Below are positions 1-9,991 of a stretch of DNA of 64,000 bases, piece after piece. This DNA comes from Lingula anatina. Lineage: Eukaryota > Brachiopoda > Lingulata > Lingulida > Lingulidae. The stretch covers positions 1 to 64,000 of the forward strand of contig NW_019775985.1 in assembly GCF_001039355.2 (NCBI RefSeq), in the 5' to 3' direction. The notes under the pieces were generated by a model. It saw only the letters and a program-made list of their open reading frames with translations. It did not search any database and was not told the origin of the DNA. The translations under genes were made by a program, and so were the position numbers. Position 1 is the stretch's first letter. Each line of letters begins with the position of its first letter.

Positions 1-830
1 TATAATTACCTTAGCCCTTTTTACTTCGAGCGGTACAGTTTTCTGTATCGTTCCAGTTTAACTGGCCTTCCTTTACACATGCGTTCGATGTTATTAAGCC
101 CTAAGAGAACACTTAGCATTTGCCAACGTCCCCATATATCCCTGCAGTCTCAGGATAGCCAAAACCCCTGTAATTTATTCCCAAAGCTCTTTCCTCTCCG
201 ACATTATTACATGTATCTCTCTGTAGTATTGCTGTCTACAGAGATGTATACGCATTTAAGATTTTATACGCGCTTGAATATGTCCCAAAACCACATTTTA
301 TATTTGAAAATCCTGCAAAACTCATCTCATCCACTTCCGATATTGAAAACGATAAAACCTCTCATCTGAAGCGTACATGGGGTTGACATTTACCTCTGAG
401 CTCTAAAATCCACGCGGACTACTATTTGTGTAGAACTAGATTATTAAATTTAATTAGAAATGGTACAAAATATCGAGTCTGTGTGCAGAGGCGGGTTGAG
501 CTTTATCTCGAGGAAACTAAGATTTGGTGTGAAAATCCCGCATAGAATACCTGGAAATATGCATACCATTTAGGCAAATAAAGTGAGCCTTGAAAAGAAA
601 ATATGTTCTAATTAGACGCGATTCCAATATTTCATAACAGTACATACAATAGTCTACAGTCACTCAGCACTGATAAAGATGCTTCCAAGGTTCAACACAA
701 GTCTCGGTTTTCACTGCGAAGTATTTGAATATAGCATGCCGTTTAGACTGCAAAACCCCATTAATGTTCCACTATGGCGCGGCCACACACCCTGTAAAGC
801 TTAACAACAGTTAACGTAGGCCAGGAGAGT
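1..830. other. Intergenic, no gene seen
   Basis: AT-rich sequence downstream of the minus-strand Ly6-like gene. Its open frames are short and show no domain, splice structure or family resemblance. It probably includes the 3' UTR of that gene next to position 831, but I see no clear polyadenylation signal on the minus strand. Confidence 0.4.
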
Positions 831-2466
831 TTAATGAGACCCACTGTACGAAGCGGACCCCCGGCGTGCAGCCGCCTGTCTTGCCACGTCAACATCCCGG
901 TGTAATCCCACCATCAGGTACCAATCCGGTTCCTCCGGATCCTCAGAGTGTGTGTTTTGTGGCTGGGTCACTGGCTCCTTAGGGGGTGGTGTCGGATCCG
1001 CACTGCTAACGTCCTGGTGTGGGTTTGGGTGTTTTTCTACACTTGACCTGTGCTTACCATGACCGCGGTCAAGTCCGATCATTTGGTACCAGTCTTTCTC
1101 TTCGTCAACAGAAGGTTGCTCGGTAGGGGAGACAAATGGTACCGCGGAGAGCTTGACGGGTGGTGGTTCCACAGGCTGTAGTTCATCTGGTTGAAGGGAA
1201 GAGGAAGATGAGGCAAAAGTGGGATACGAGGCGATTGGATCCCGTTGCGTTGGTTGAACTGGTTTGTGGTTTATTATAACTCTACGGCTGGCGTGACGGC
1301 GATTCAGCCCTATGACAGCGTACAAGTCTACCTCTTCCTCGGGTGATGAATATGGCGGGTTGACGGCCTTGTAGGGCTCATCTGTCGGGTGGGAAGACGG
1401 GTCGTGGCAATTGCCATGGTGACCATTCAGAGACGCCACGATGTCGAGGTCATTGCAAGTGGAATCTTCATCGGGAGATGAGCAGAGCTGCCACCTATCG
1501 CCGTGCCTATCAACTTGAACCTTGTCACTGCTGGTTTTGATGCCGTCTTCCGTCTCGAAGCAACCACGTGTTATAACTGTAATAAAAGTGTGAAAATGGC
1601 TTCAAAAATGACAGAACGTTTAAATCAAGATTTCATTTTAATTCTTAATTCTTACACCCCTCTTTTTCTCTGCTCCCGTTGGAAAGAAAACTCACCTCCC
1701 GAGGTAGGGCTATACCGGACGAAGCACCTATCGCTCGGGCATTCCTCTGCTTCCACACCGGAGTCACGACTTCCGGGGTATGCGCACACTGGGTTTCCGA
1801 AGTTTGGGTCCAGGAAGAAGGAGTCCGATACTAACACACGGAATTGACAGTGGTAACATCCTGAAAGTAAAAGCAATATGGCATTTTTTTCTTCCTTAAT
1901 GTTTATTTTCAGAAATGATTACCAAAGCACCTATAAACGAGCTTCCTTGATATACAGAAAGTTATATATAGAATATTTTATGCAAAATTTTGAATTGCCA
2001 AACTGAAATTTATCTGCCATTTCATTTAATTAACAAGATCGATGGTGATGCTTTAAAGTAGTGATAACAATATTCTGCACGCTAAATTGTCCTTCTTCAT
2101 GAGCATAGACGTAACGGTTGAAGAAGAATACAGGGATTAGCCCCCCCCCTCCCCTTTATCTCGTTGTTGATATTTCCTGAATAGTTGCCCAGCTTAAAAT
2201 TTGCTCCAATGCTCATTAAAATTAAAACAAATGTACATTCTTCTAATATCTGTGATAATAATAAATATAATATCATATATAATATATAACATGCTGATTT
2301 ATTGACTACTTGCTTTATGAGATAGTTATTAACTAAACCAAAAGTATATATCTTTGCTACGTAAGGCATTTAAAAACTTACTTGTTCCCAATGTGCTCGA
2401 CTCAGTAGAGGAAAGAAGGCTCAAGACCATAAGACCTCCCAGCAAGAGCAGACAACTACCTCCCAT
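831..2466 (-). CDS. Secreted Ly6/three-finger-like protein with a repeated C-terminal motif
   Basis: Three exons: 2466-2382 (signal peptide), 1860-1696 and 1576-831. Donors are gtaagt and gtgagt; acceptors are tttcag and ttacag. Phases match at both junctions (28 codons + 1 nt, then +1 nt), giving 331 aa. Residues 1-24 form a clear signal peptide (Met, then a Leu/Gly-rich core). Residues ~30-125 have a Cys pattern like Ly6/Quiver proteins: CxxC near the start, Cys before and after RGC, and a terminal Cys-Asn. There is no GPI-type hydrophobic end. Instead a ~205-residue Pro/Ser-rich hydrophilic tail carries three copies of D-[LW]-Y-x-[VM]-[IV]-G-L-x-R near residues 167, 245 and 301. The last exon is open upstream of the GTG at 1439, so that codon is not the start. 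Ly6 proteins are usually extracellular ligands or channel/receptor modulators; function here is unknown. Gene model is strong, family assignment moderate. Confidence 0.72.
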
Positions 2467-5400
2467 ACTTGTTGCCGCCAAATAAACCTACGTACCAACC
2501 TCGAGTTAAAGTTGAAACTTAGATCCAGATACCGCTGAATGATAGGATAACATCTTTTATGAGATACTAAATAGTTCCTAGCACAAAGCTTTATTTCTTT
2601 TGTCGTAACATTACGTTAATGGACCAAGAGGTTTAACCATAATATGTCGTGCCTATATGACTCTGGTGAACCGTTTACTTCTCAACTGCCGCCTTAACAG
2701 GTGCTTAAGGGTGGAAAGGTGCCAGGGGCGGGTTCTGAGGTTTACATGATGTTGCGTTAGACATATATCATTATTTGTATCTCGGCAGGTGAACTACATT
2801 GACGGGCCATCACAAACCGTAATTCAAAAGAAAAAAAAAGTTGTGGATTACCTTTTTCCTGCGTGTCGTTCACTATTACATCCTGTAGACACTGACTATT
2901 GTTGACGACTGGCGTAACGATTGCACATGTAATCTTGATTTCAGGGAAGAAGGAATTTTTACAATATTTCTTGAATATACATATTTTTGGGAGAAACTGC
3001 AGAATGCAGCTTGACTCAAGTTTTTTTTTTTTTTTTCACGAAAATCAATACAGGACATTTACAACACAATAAGAGACAAATACACCTTCCACACACCATT
3101 CACACACTGCAAACAAAGTTCTTACAAATGTTGATTAAACTCAAGTTTATTGACTCAAGTTGACGGCTGAAGCACTCATAGTTGTATACAGAATCTTGAA
3201 CGTTTGAAATAAAGAAAGTAAAAAGGAAAACATAACTACAGAAAGCAATGAAAGAAAAAAGCAATTCACAAATTGGTCCGTGTCGGCGGTTAAAGATATA
3301 CTATCTGCTTTAGAATATACCCAAAGTCATATTTTCCATGTATGCAATAAAGGTACTTATTTTTCCCGATTCAGACCTTGAAAGGATAAAACTACTCAAG
3401 TTTAAAGAGCAGGTGTCATTATTTTCTTTTGAAAGTTACAGTAAGACGTGGCTTTCTAAACGTTAAGGGAAACTTTTTGAAAATAAATGTGTCAATTAAA
3501 AAGAGAAAAGAAGCACTGACTCTAAATGCAGATGATGATGGAACAGTGATAGGTGGAGATTTCTTCTGGTTTGTCGGGAAAATAGCAGATAAGACACCAT
3601 TATAAATATTGTAAGTATTTTAAGCAACCGGAGAATAAATATGCATGTACTTAAATACTTCTATACGCATATACATGTAGTTATTAAAACAAATACAAAC
3701 ATTTGCCATATTAGTTCACAGAAAAATATAATTTTTACTTTGTATTTATCTGAACACCAGAAATGTAAAGAAACTGAGTCTGAGAGAGAAAGAGACAGAA
3801 AGAGAGAGGCTCTTGTAACACTGGGCTTACAACACCGCTTGGTAAACGAATTTCAACCCTCAACGCAAAAACATGATATTGATGACTAAAGGCTGCCAAA
3901 ATTTCGGTTCATTTCCAGCTTATATATGAATTTGATGTTTACTTCAAATTATTGTCTAAACCCAACTTTGTATTAGTGGGTGTGAGTGGGCAAAAATTAG
4001 TTACACAAGCGGTCTCAAACCCGGTGTAACAGACATTTAATTCAACACCTCGCGTGCTGGACTGATATAGCGACATAACAAGTAAGTTTTTACTGTAAGC
4101 TCCCCACCTTTTGTTCATTTAACGACCTATTAACGCAGTTATTTTCTCGAAATGAATATTTCTCTCTCCATCAATGCTTATTTATACGCAGCTCAACGTT
4201 AAGTTATCGTTTGATCTAACTGCTGAATAATAATCTATTGTATGCTTTATTGTAAGTTTTCGATAATGAACTCGAGAATTTGCACACTTACATGTACATG
4301 GACAGGTAAAGCGCCCCCATAGTTTTTGGGTAATGAGTTGCCATTTCACTGGCATTGTTTTCACAAATTGTAAAAGCCATTAAAGAAAATAAAACCACAA
4401 CTAATGTGGTTTTGCGTGACTTGATATACATAAAAAGAGGCCCGCAAGTGTCTTTTGTGGCACCCAACCGTCACACCACAAAAGAAAATTGCAATCAGGA
4501 ACTATTACAATGACCATTTATAAATCAACTTAATTGGAAATCTGTCATAGATATAGCATTGTTTTTGTGTCATGGCATAGCAAACCTTTTCTGAATATTA
4601 TTTCCGCCAGACGTAATTTTGTAAGTGACTATTAGTGAGAAACCAATGAATCATGCCGTTCAACATCTTCACTGTCAACGAAATAAGACGACGCGTGACC
4701 TACTTCTTTTATATTATGAACATTGGAGTACTTAAGAGTGTTTTTATTTTTTTGGGGGGGGGTATGAAGTAATTGCTAGGTAATAGAAATGCGTTTAAAT
4801 TGCTTTACTTGCTTCGCTGATAATTTCGGGTGCGTTACAGTTAGAAGTAGTCTATTTGCTTGCAGAAATTTTAGACCTATCGTGAAACATACTTTAACAC
4901 CCGTGCAGGCCTAACCACGCGGCAACATTGCTACAGTTGAGATGTCGTTGAACTACAGCTGCTGGATACTGTATGTCATATCCATAACACACGATACGTT
5001 AGGGCCTACTCCTTAAAGAGTGAGGCGAGTAATCGTGAATATTTCTATATCACAATATATATATTAAAAAAGACACATCAGAAAGATAGCACATGTATCA
5101 CAATGTATATCTTATTGCAAATGCACTGGTTTCAAAGATGTTAATAAATGTCTTTCCTTTTTTTGTGTCAGTGTGTGTGCATGCATGCCTTGTTGGGTAT
5201 ATGCTCTAAAAGCACATTTATGCCGATAAGTATGTATTGTTTGTATTTGTTTGTTCACGCTCCTACACTATAGCGGACGTGTAATCTACCAAACGAAAAA
5301 CAAACATGTGTGAAACAAGCTCCAATATCATCGAATAATAACGAGTAAGAATATAATTTTTATTTTGAATCGCTTCTGTAATTCCCGGTATTTTGAGTGT

Positions 5401-6072
5401 GAAAGGTAGCAAGATCAAGACAAAGTAATATCTGACATATGGTCTCGAATGTGTAGACCATTTATCTTTCTCTTTCAATGCCAGTGCGTATTTATAAAGA
5501 GCGCTTGTCCGTTTAATTATATAAGTAAAGTAAAATGAGTGGAATATTATCATATTATTTGAATGTTCAGTTAACTTAAATATCAATCTTAATTAACAAA
5601 ACAATTGTGCAATTTCCTTTGAACTTTTTTCACAGTATACTACAAAAAAATATTCTCATCACTAGCAACTGCCTGCCATAACACAAACAACGACACACGG
5701 TCATAATTTTCCTTCTTTAACAACAATCCAACCAGCTGCACAAAAGTTCTTCCTATCTCCTACAAAAATATATGCAAGTAGGTACCATTTAAACATGTTA
5801 TTTCAATCTATTTAGGACAGAAGATAATGGATCTTATTTTGCCTCTATTTTAGACAGTGTCCGTGAACATGGAGATGTCCCCACCAGCGCCAAGGACCAG
5901 GTCAAGCGGGTCAGAGTAGCCATTTATTGCGCACCATGACAACGCTTTGTCAGCTACAGCGTGCACTAGCGCGTGGCTAACAGGGGCAAATATGGCCCCT
6001 CTTCCACGCTTTGTTAACACGCCGGTGGACTCGTGTCATCTTGTCCAGAGATAATACTATCAGTCCAAAGTG

Positions 6073-6116
<44 letters not shown>

Positions 6117-6670
6117 GTGATAATAATAATCATGTCGGCGACAGAACAGGATGGGGCTGTGAGATTTTTTACTCATGGTGGCTCTCAATCTTTCCACATG
6201 TTCTAGGCCAGTATCGCCCATCAGTATGTCTATAAATTTATCTGATTCTCGGTCTCTACTGAAGTACCGAATCTTACGTTGTTATGTGATGAGCTGTTGG
6301 CAAGGCGTAGTCGTGTGTCTACATACATGGCCATAAAGTGTCTTGTGCATGTTTGGGAAAGTTTGGAGAGGGAACCAAAAAGAGCTGTATTTCGCACTTG
6401 CCCATCACTGCTGATGTTTCGTTCTGATTGTAAACACAACTGTGCGGTTGATTTTCCTGTTTATTAACTTAGCCACAAATGATGTAAAGCTGATGTCACG
6501 GAGGTTGTCTGTAAAATCGGGATCTCCAAATGGGTGCTGGAGTTTTATTTACGGTTGTGAAGAAATCCTAATTTTACACGTCCAAAGAGTTAATATGCAT
6601 AAATATCATTATAGCTTCAATTCTGGCTCCGCCCATGAGACTGCACACCCGGAACATATATCATTTTAAT
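2467..6670. other. Intergenic, AT-rich, with an (AAT)n run
   Basis: No supported gene. It should hold the promoter of the minus-strand Ly6-like gene just above 2466. A (TAA)n microsatellite lies at about 6075-6117. Poly-T/A runs and a poly-G tract (near 4756) occur. A moderately GC-rich patch at 5865-6010 follows an acceptor-like CTCTATTTTAG, but no partner exon or family match was found. Confidence 0.35.
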
Positions 6671-6680
6671 CTGAACTGTT

Positions 6681-6806
6681 GCTACCAACTGCCGCTAGGA
6701 ACGCCTTCCTTAACTGATCACGTAAATAGCAGGATTCACCGCAGAGTTCAAAGCCGTTAGCTAAACGAACGCCAATCGAATACTCAGCGTGAGAGGATTG
6801 TTCAAC
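6681..6806 (-). pseudogene. Decayed 3' fragment of a third GPCR copy
   Basis: On the minus strand this stretch repeats the TM6-TM7 loop and TM7 of the adjacent receptor: an NPLTL-x-IRLA segment, then a recognisable NSAVNP-x-IYVI. A Gln codon has become TAG right after RLAFV, the YRQF segment after TM7 is lost, and more stops follow. The stop of GPCR copy A (6761-6763) lies inside this remnant, so copy A's reading frame runs into it. Its NPL resembles copy B (NPL) rather than copy A (NLL), so it comes from another paralogue or a diverged partial tandem copy. Confidence 0.8.
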
Positions 6807-7837
6807 TCTCTATTATCAATTTTAAATGCTAAATTTTGATTCTGTCCATGAGAATGCACATTACATGCACTGGGCCCTGTTTCGTATGGGCTAGATTGCA
6901 ACTTCTTACTGTCTACTGCCTCTAGAAACGCCTTCCTAAACTGCCGGTATCTGATCACGTAAATAACAGGATTCACCGCAGAGTTCAGAACCGCCAGCTG
7001 AACAAGCGCCAATCGAATCTTCAATGTGAGAAGATTATAGTTCATGAAAGTGTAACTATGAACGCCGAGCATTACTATAATAGGTGTCCAACACGTGAAA
7101 AAGCACGCCAGCACAAGATCAACCGTGCGTGATAGTTTAGCCATTTTGTGCTTGTCATGTGACAATGAATTTATTTGCGCATGCTCGATTTTAATGTACA
7201 TGAAGAGTATCCCTGCGGCGTTAAATACGAAAAAAGGTACTAGGACCCAACTTATGTAGATCTCCGGGATGACCAAGGACAATTCACACTCTTTGTCCTT
7301 TTCAAATGACCAATCCTTATGCCAGAAAATCGGCATGACAAATCCAAGAACAAATGCTGGAATCCATATTGAGAGAGCCACACCAACGAACCACGCTTTT
7401 TTGTTGCGTGACATATGCTTTAGTGGGTATATTATGGCAAAATATCTGTCTACTGTAATCATGAAAAGCGACAGAACTGATGCCATGCCGGGGAAAAATA
7501 CGAGAGCATACCATAAGGTACAAATATAAATGTCCTCAAATAAGTAATCGTACGATACCGTAGCTGCATGAAAGATGAGGGTCAGCCCAGCAATTAGGTC
7601 CGTAACTGTTAATTGTACCATCATAACACTGTTACTTGTCCGTAATCTTTTCACTCGGCAGTATGCCACGAGCACTATACAGTTGCCAACGCAGATTAAA
7701 ACCATTAACATAATGAAAACTGATATCATCCAAGGTTTACTCCATTTTGTGACTGCTGCCGTCGAGTTCTCAACACTGGTTGAATTTGTCCCTATGTTGG
7801 AAAAAGTCTTTAAAATTCCTTCAACTGTATCATTCAT
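6761..7837 (-). CDS. Class A (rhodopsin-like) GPCR, copy A
   Basis: Intronless, 358 aa, seven hydrophobic segments. Hallmarks: GN in TM1, LxVTD in TM2, Cys before TM3, DRYFAIIYPL after TM3, Trp in TM4, Pro in TM5, CWTP in TM6 and NSAVNPVIY in TM7. The N-terminus has several N-x-S/T glycosylation sites and no signal peptide, as is usual. Ligand unknown; the motifs fit the broad amine/adenosine/orphan group. Compared with copy B it has Asp instead of Ala about ten residues before the TM6 Trp. It also has a different tail after FLEAV, whose last ~13 residues come from the adjacent GPCR fragment. It lies in a segmental duplication shared with 17.7-19.1 kb. Confidence 0.93.
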   Translation of the reverse strand: MNDTVEGILKTFSNIGTNSTSVENSTAAVTKWSKPWMISVFIMLMVLICVGNCIVLVAYCRVKRLRTSNSVMMVQLTVTDLIAGLTLIFHAATVSYDYLFEDIYICTLWYALVFFPGMASVLSLFMITVDRYFAIIYPLKHMSRNKKAWFVGVALSIWIPAFVLGFVMPIFWHKDWSFEKDKECELSLVIPEIYISWVLVPFFVFNAAGILFMYIKIEHAQINSLSHDKHKMAKLSRTVDLVLACFFTCWTPIIVMLGVHSYTFMNYNLLTLKIRLALVQLAVLNSAVNPVIYVIRYRQFRKAFLEAVDSKKLQSSPYETGPSACNVHSHGQNQNLAFKIDNRELNNPLTLSIRLAFV

Positions 7838-8190
7838 TTTGGTTCTGTTGTAATCTGTTAAAGTGTAGTTCGTTATTTTGTGACTCGGGATAAATCGTCC
7901 TTGTTAAAAACTGCAAAAGAGATTGAAATATTTTAATTAACTGTGTTGGCAAAATTTTTCTTGACTAAATACGTCTTTTTTTTTCTTTCCTTTAATACTG
8001 AAATTTTGAGGTTGAACAGGAATGCAGAGTCTAATCATATACCGTTTCAGATTTTAAGATATATTTCTCAATGTTTCCCTAGTTTCGTTATTTAAACGTA
8101 TTTCACTTTCCTGAGCGTTGGTAATTTCATTGTAATGTATCATATAGACGTGTTTATTCCTCGCTTGAGAAAGCGAAATGCCACGGTTCG

Positions 8191-8193
<3 letters not shown>
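6905..8193. repeat. Segmental duplication, copy A
   Basis: Near-identical to about 17718-19116 in the same orientation. It covers the GPCR coding region from its last TM onward and ~350 bp of 5' flank. Homology ends where a (TA)n run begins, after the shared segment GCGAAATGCCACGGTTCGGA. Copy B has ~130 bp extra between its CACTTTCCTGA and GTATCATATA equivalents. Confidence 0.85.
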
Positions 8194-8256
<63 letters not shown>

Positions 8257-8282
8257 TTTAGTGTGAACAANTGTCAAGTCTG

Positions 8283-8359
<77 letters not shown>
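8194..8359. repeat. Paired (TA)n microsatellites
   Basis: Two long TA runs (8194-8253 and about 8287-8359) flank a ~34-bp unique spacer with one N at 8271. Open frames here are TA-repeat artefacts (Tyr-Ile repeats). Confidence 0.95.
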
Positions 8360-9117
8360 TCAATACAATATGAAATATGATTGCCCAAACAAACAAATCC
8401 ACATTTTTAACCAATTAATACAATATGAGATCACATATAAATTTATGAGCGAGGGTCCCGTGGGCACGTCATTTCAATCGCGGGACGGAAGTGATGTTGA
8501 GTTTCACATGGGAATGTATATCCCAAGCACAAAAAAGGTAAAAACAAACATCTCTATTAAACGTAGAAATCGATTATAAAAATTTTAATAGCACACAACC
8601 AAAACTAAAGGCACTTTAGTAAATCATAAACAATTGAAGTCATTATTGTTAAAATACATGTTAACATTCGCACAGGATTCAGTTTCGTTCAGTGACCATA
8701 ACAAAAATAATAACGTTGAACCAAATTTCAAATAAAAAAGAATAATCACGGAAACGTTACCGAAAGACCCCATTCTTTTTTTTTTTGACGGCACATGGTT
8801 TATTACGCTCCTACAGTTTTAGAGAGAAGAAATTTTCCCACCTGGAGTGGCCATCTCTCAGGAATTTCCACCTGCAGTATCCGACTGTGAGGAATTTCCA
8901 CCTGCACCTCCTCATGTCTTTTGATCTTTATGACCAGTAAGAATTGCTTCATGGCCTGACGCTGAACAAAAAAGAAAAAAAAAACGACTAAAGATCGAGT
9001 TTTAATTCCTACTATGTTAATACATGCATTACGGTCCCAAAGACGAGTGAAACTCAAGTTTCAGCTCTGCCTTGCCTCTTCTCTCATTTCTTCCCTTCTT
9101 CAACTATTTTTCCAACT

Positions 9118-9158
<41 letters not shown>

Positions 9159-9417
9159 CGTTTTTTTTTTCCTGCTAACTCTGTTAAGTCGTCCGTGCGC
9201 ATCATTTACGTATTCATTCGCCTTTGTTCAATTCTAAGGTCACGAGGTGATGCTAAATATGTCAAGGCTGTATGACGTTATAAGATGGCGGCTCCCTTTC
9301 CAGGATGTTAATGTAGCAGAGCGATCGTTAAAATTAAGCTAAAACAGGGCTAACTAGAAATAAACTTCACCAAGATACAGGAAGGATCGTAGTGCAACTC
9401 GGTCACGTTACAATACC
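8360..9417. other. Intergenic; short tandem repeat, poly-A, TRIM 5' region
   Basis: No gene seen. At 8838-8910 a motif close to GGAATTTCCACCTGCA occurs three times at ~30-bp spacing. A run of 37 A lies at 9120-9156. The last ~130 bp before 9418 are more GC-balanced and probably hold the promoter/5' UTR of the RING/B-box gene. Confidence 0.4.
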
Positions 9418-9990
9418 ATGGCAATGGCTTCGAAAAAGCTGTGTAACGTCTTCAGTGAGAACTTTTTAACGTGTCATATATGCCTGGAGGAATATAAAGA
9501 CCCGAGAGTGCTCCCCTGTTACCACACGTTCTGCTTTGAATGCATTGCTGACCATGCAGCCAAAAATGGTGTCCAGAACAAGTTCTCCTGTCCCGTATGT
9601 CGCCAAGAGGCCCCCGTACCACCAGGTGGGTTAGAAACTCTCGTGAAAAACTTCTTCTTAAGAAAAGTAACAGACTTCATGAAAGATAAGAAAGCGCCAG
9701 AAGGGAGACTTTGTGAATATTGTAACCATAAAGAGGCCACTTTCATGTGCCAAGGATGTCCAAAAACCAACCAACTGTGCGCTACATGTCGCGAGGTTCA
9801 CGACAAAATACCGGCATGTGAAGGTCATTCGATTGTGCCTCTGTTACAAGTAGAATCGTCAGCTAACCCAGTTAGTATAGAGCGAACTAATTATGACGTC
9901 ATCATTTTTCCCGCGTGTCCTAGCGTCGCCATATTGGTAGTCGGAAGCAACATAGCGGTAGCACCGGTCGATTTTCACTATTTGCTTTAA
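9418..9990 (+). CDS. TRIM-like RING + B-box fragment interrupted by a transposon
   Basis: The frame gives 190 aa, of which residues 1-152 are host sequence. RING finger (C3HC4) at residues ~19-63, from CHICLEEY to CPVCR. B-box-type zinc site at ~98-141, from CEYC to the final EGHSIVPL. TRIM proteins are E3 ubiquitin ligases, usually followed by a coiled coil and a C-terminal domain; neither is found here. The host frame stops at 9874, where an ISL2EU-type element begins; the last ~38 residues are transposon terminal sequence. Joined across the insertion, the host frame would run only ~14 more codons to a stop, so this may be a short RING/B-box gene or a first exon whose partners are lost. ATG at 9418 has a good context (ACCATGG). 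Confidence 0.75.
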   Translation: MAMASKKLCNVFSENFLTCHICLEEYKDPRVLPCYHTFCFECIADHAAKNGVQNKFSCPVCRQEAPVPPGGLETLVKNFFLRKVTDFMKDKKAPEGRLCEYCNHKEATFMCQGCPKTNQLCATCREVHDKIPACEGHSIVPLLQVESSANPVSIERTNYDVIIFPACPSVAILVVGSNIAVAPVDFHYLL

Positions 9991-9991
9991 A

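Noticed and set aside
1503-1847. 114-codon plus-strand frame
   Set aside because: Antisense to two exons and an intron of the Ly6-like gene; it spans splice sites that the minus-strand model explains better.
5865-5960. Acceptor-like site followed by a GC-rich stretch
   Set aside because: Two frames stay open only ~20-30 codons, with no partner exon or family resemblance.
7269-7853. Open frames on the plus strand opposite the GPCR (and the same at 18084-18668)
   Set aside because: Antisense shadows of the receptor genes; their conservation merely follows the duplication.
8140-8388. 82-codon frame on the minus strand
   Set aside because: It is a translated (TA)n microsatellite with an N; no coding signal.
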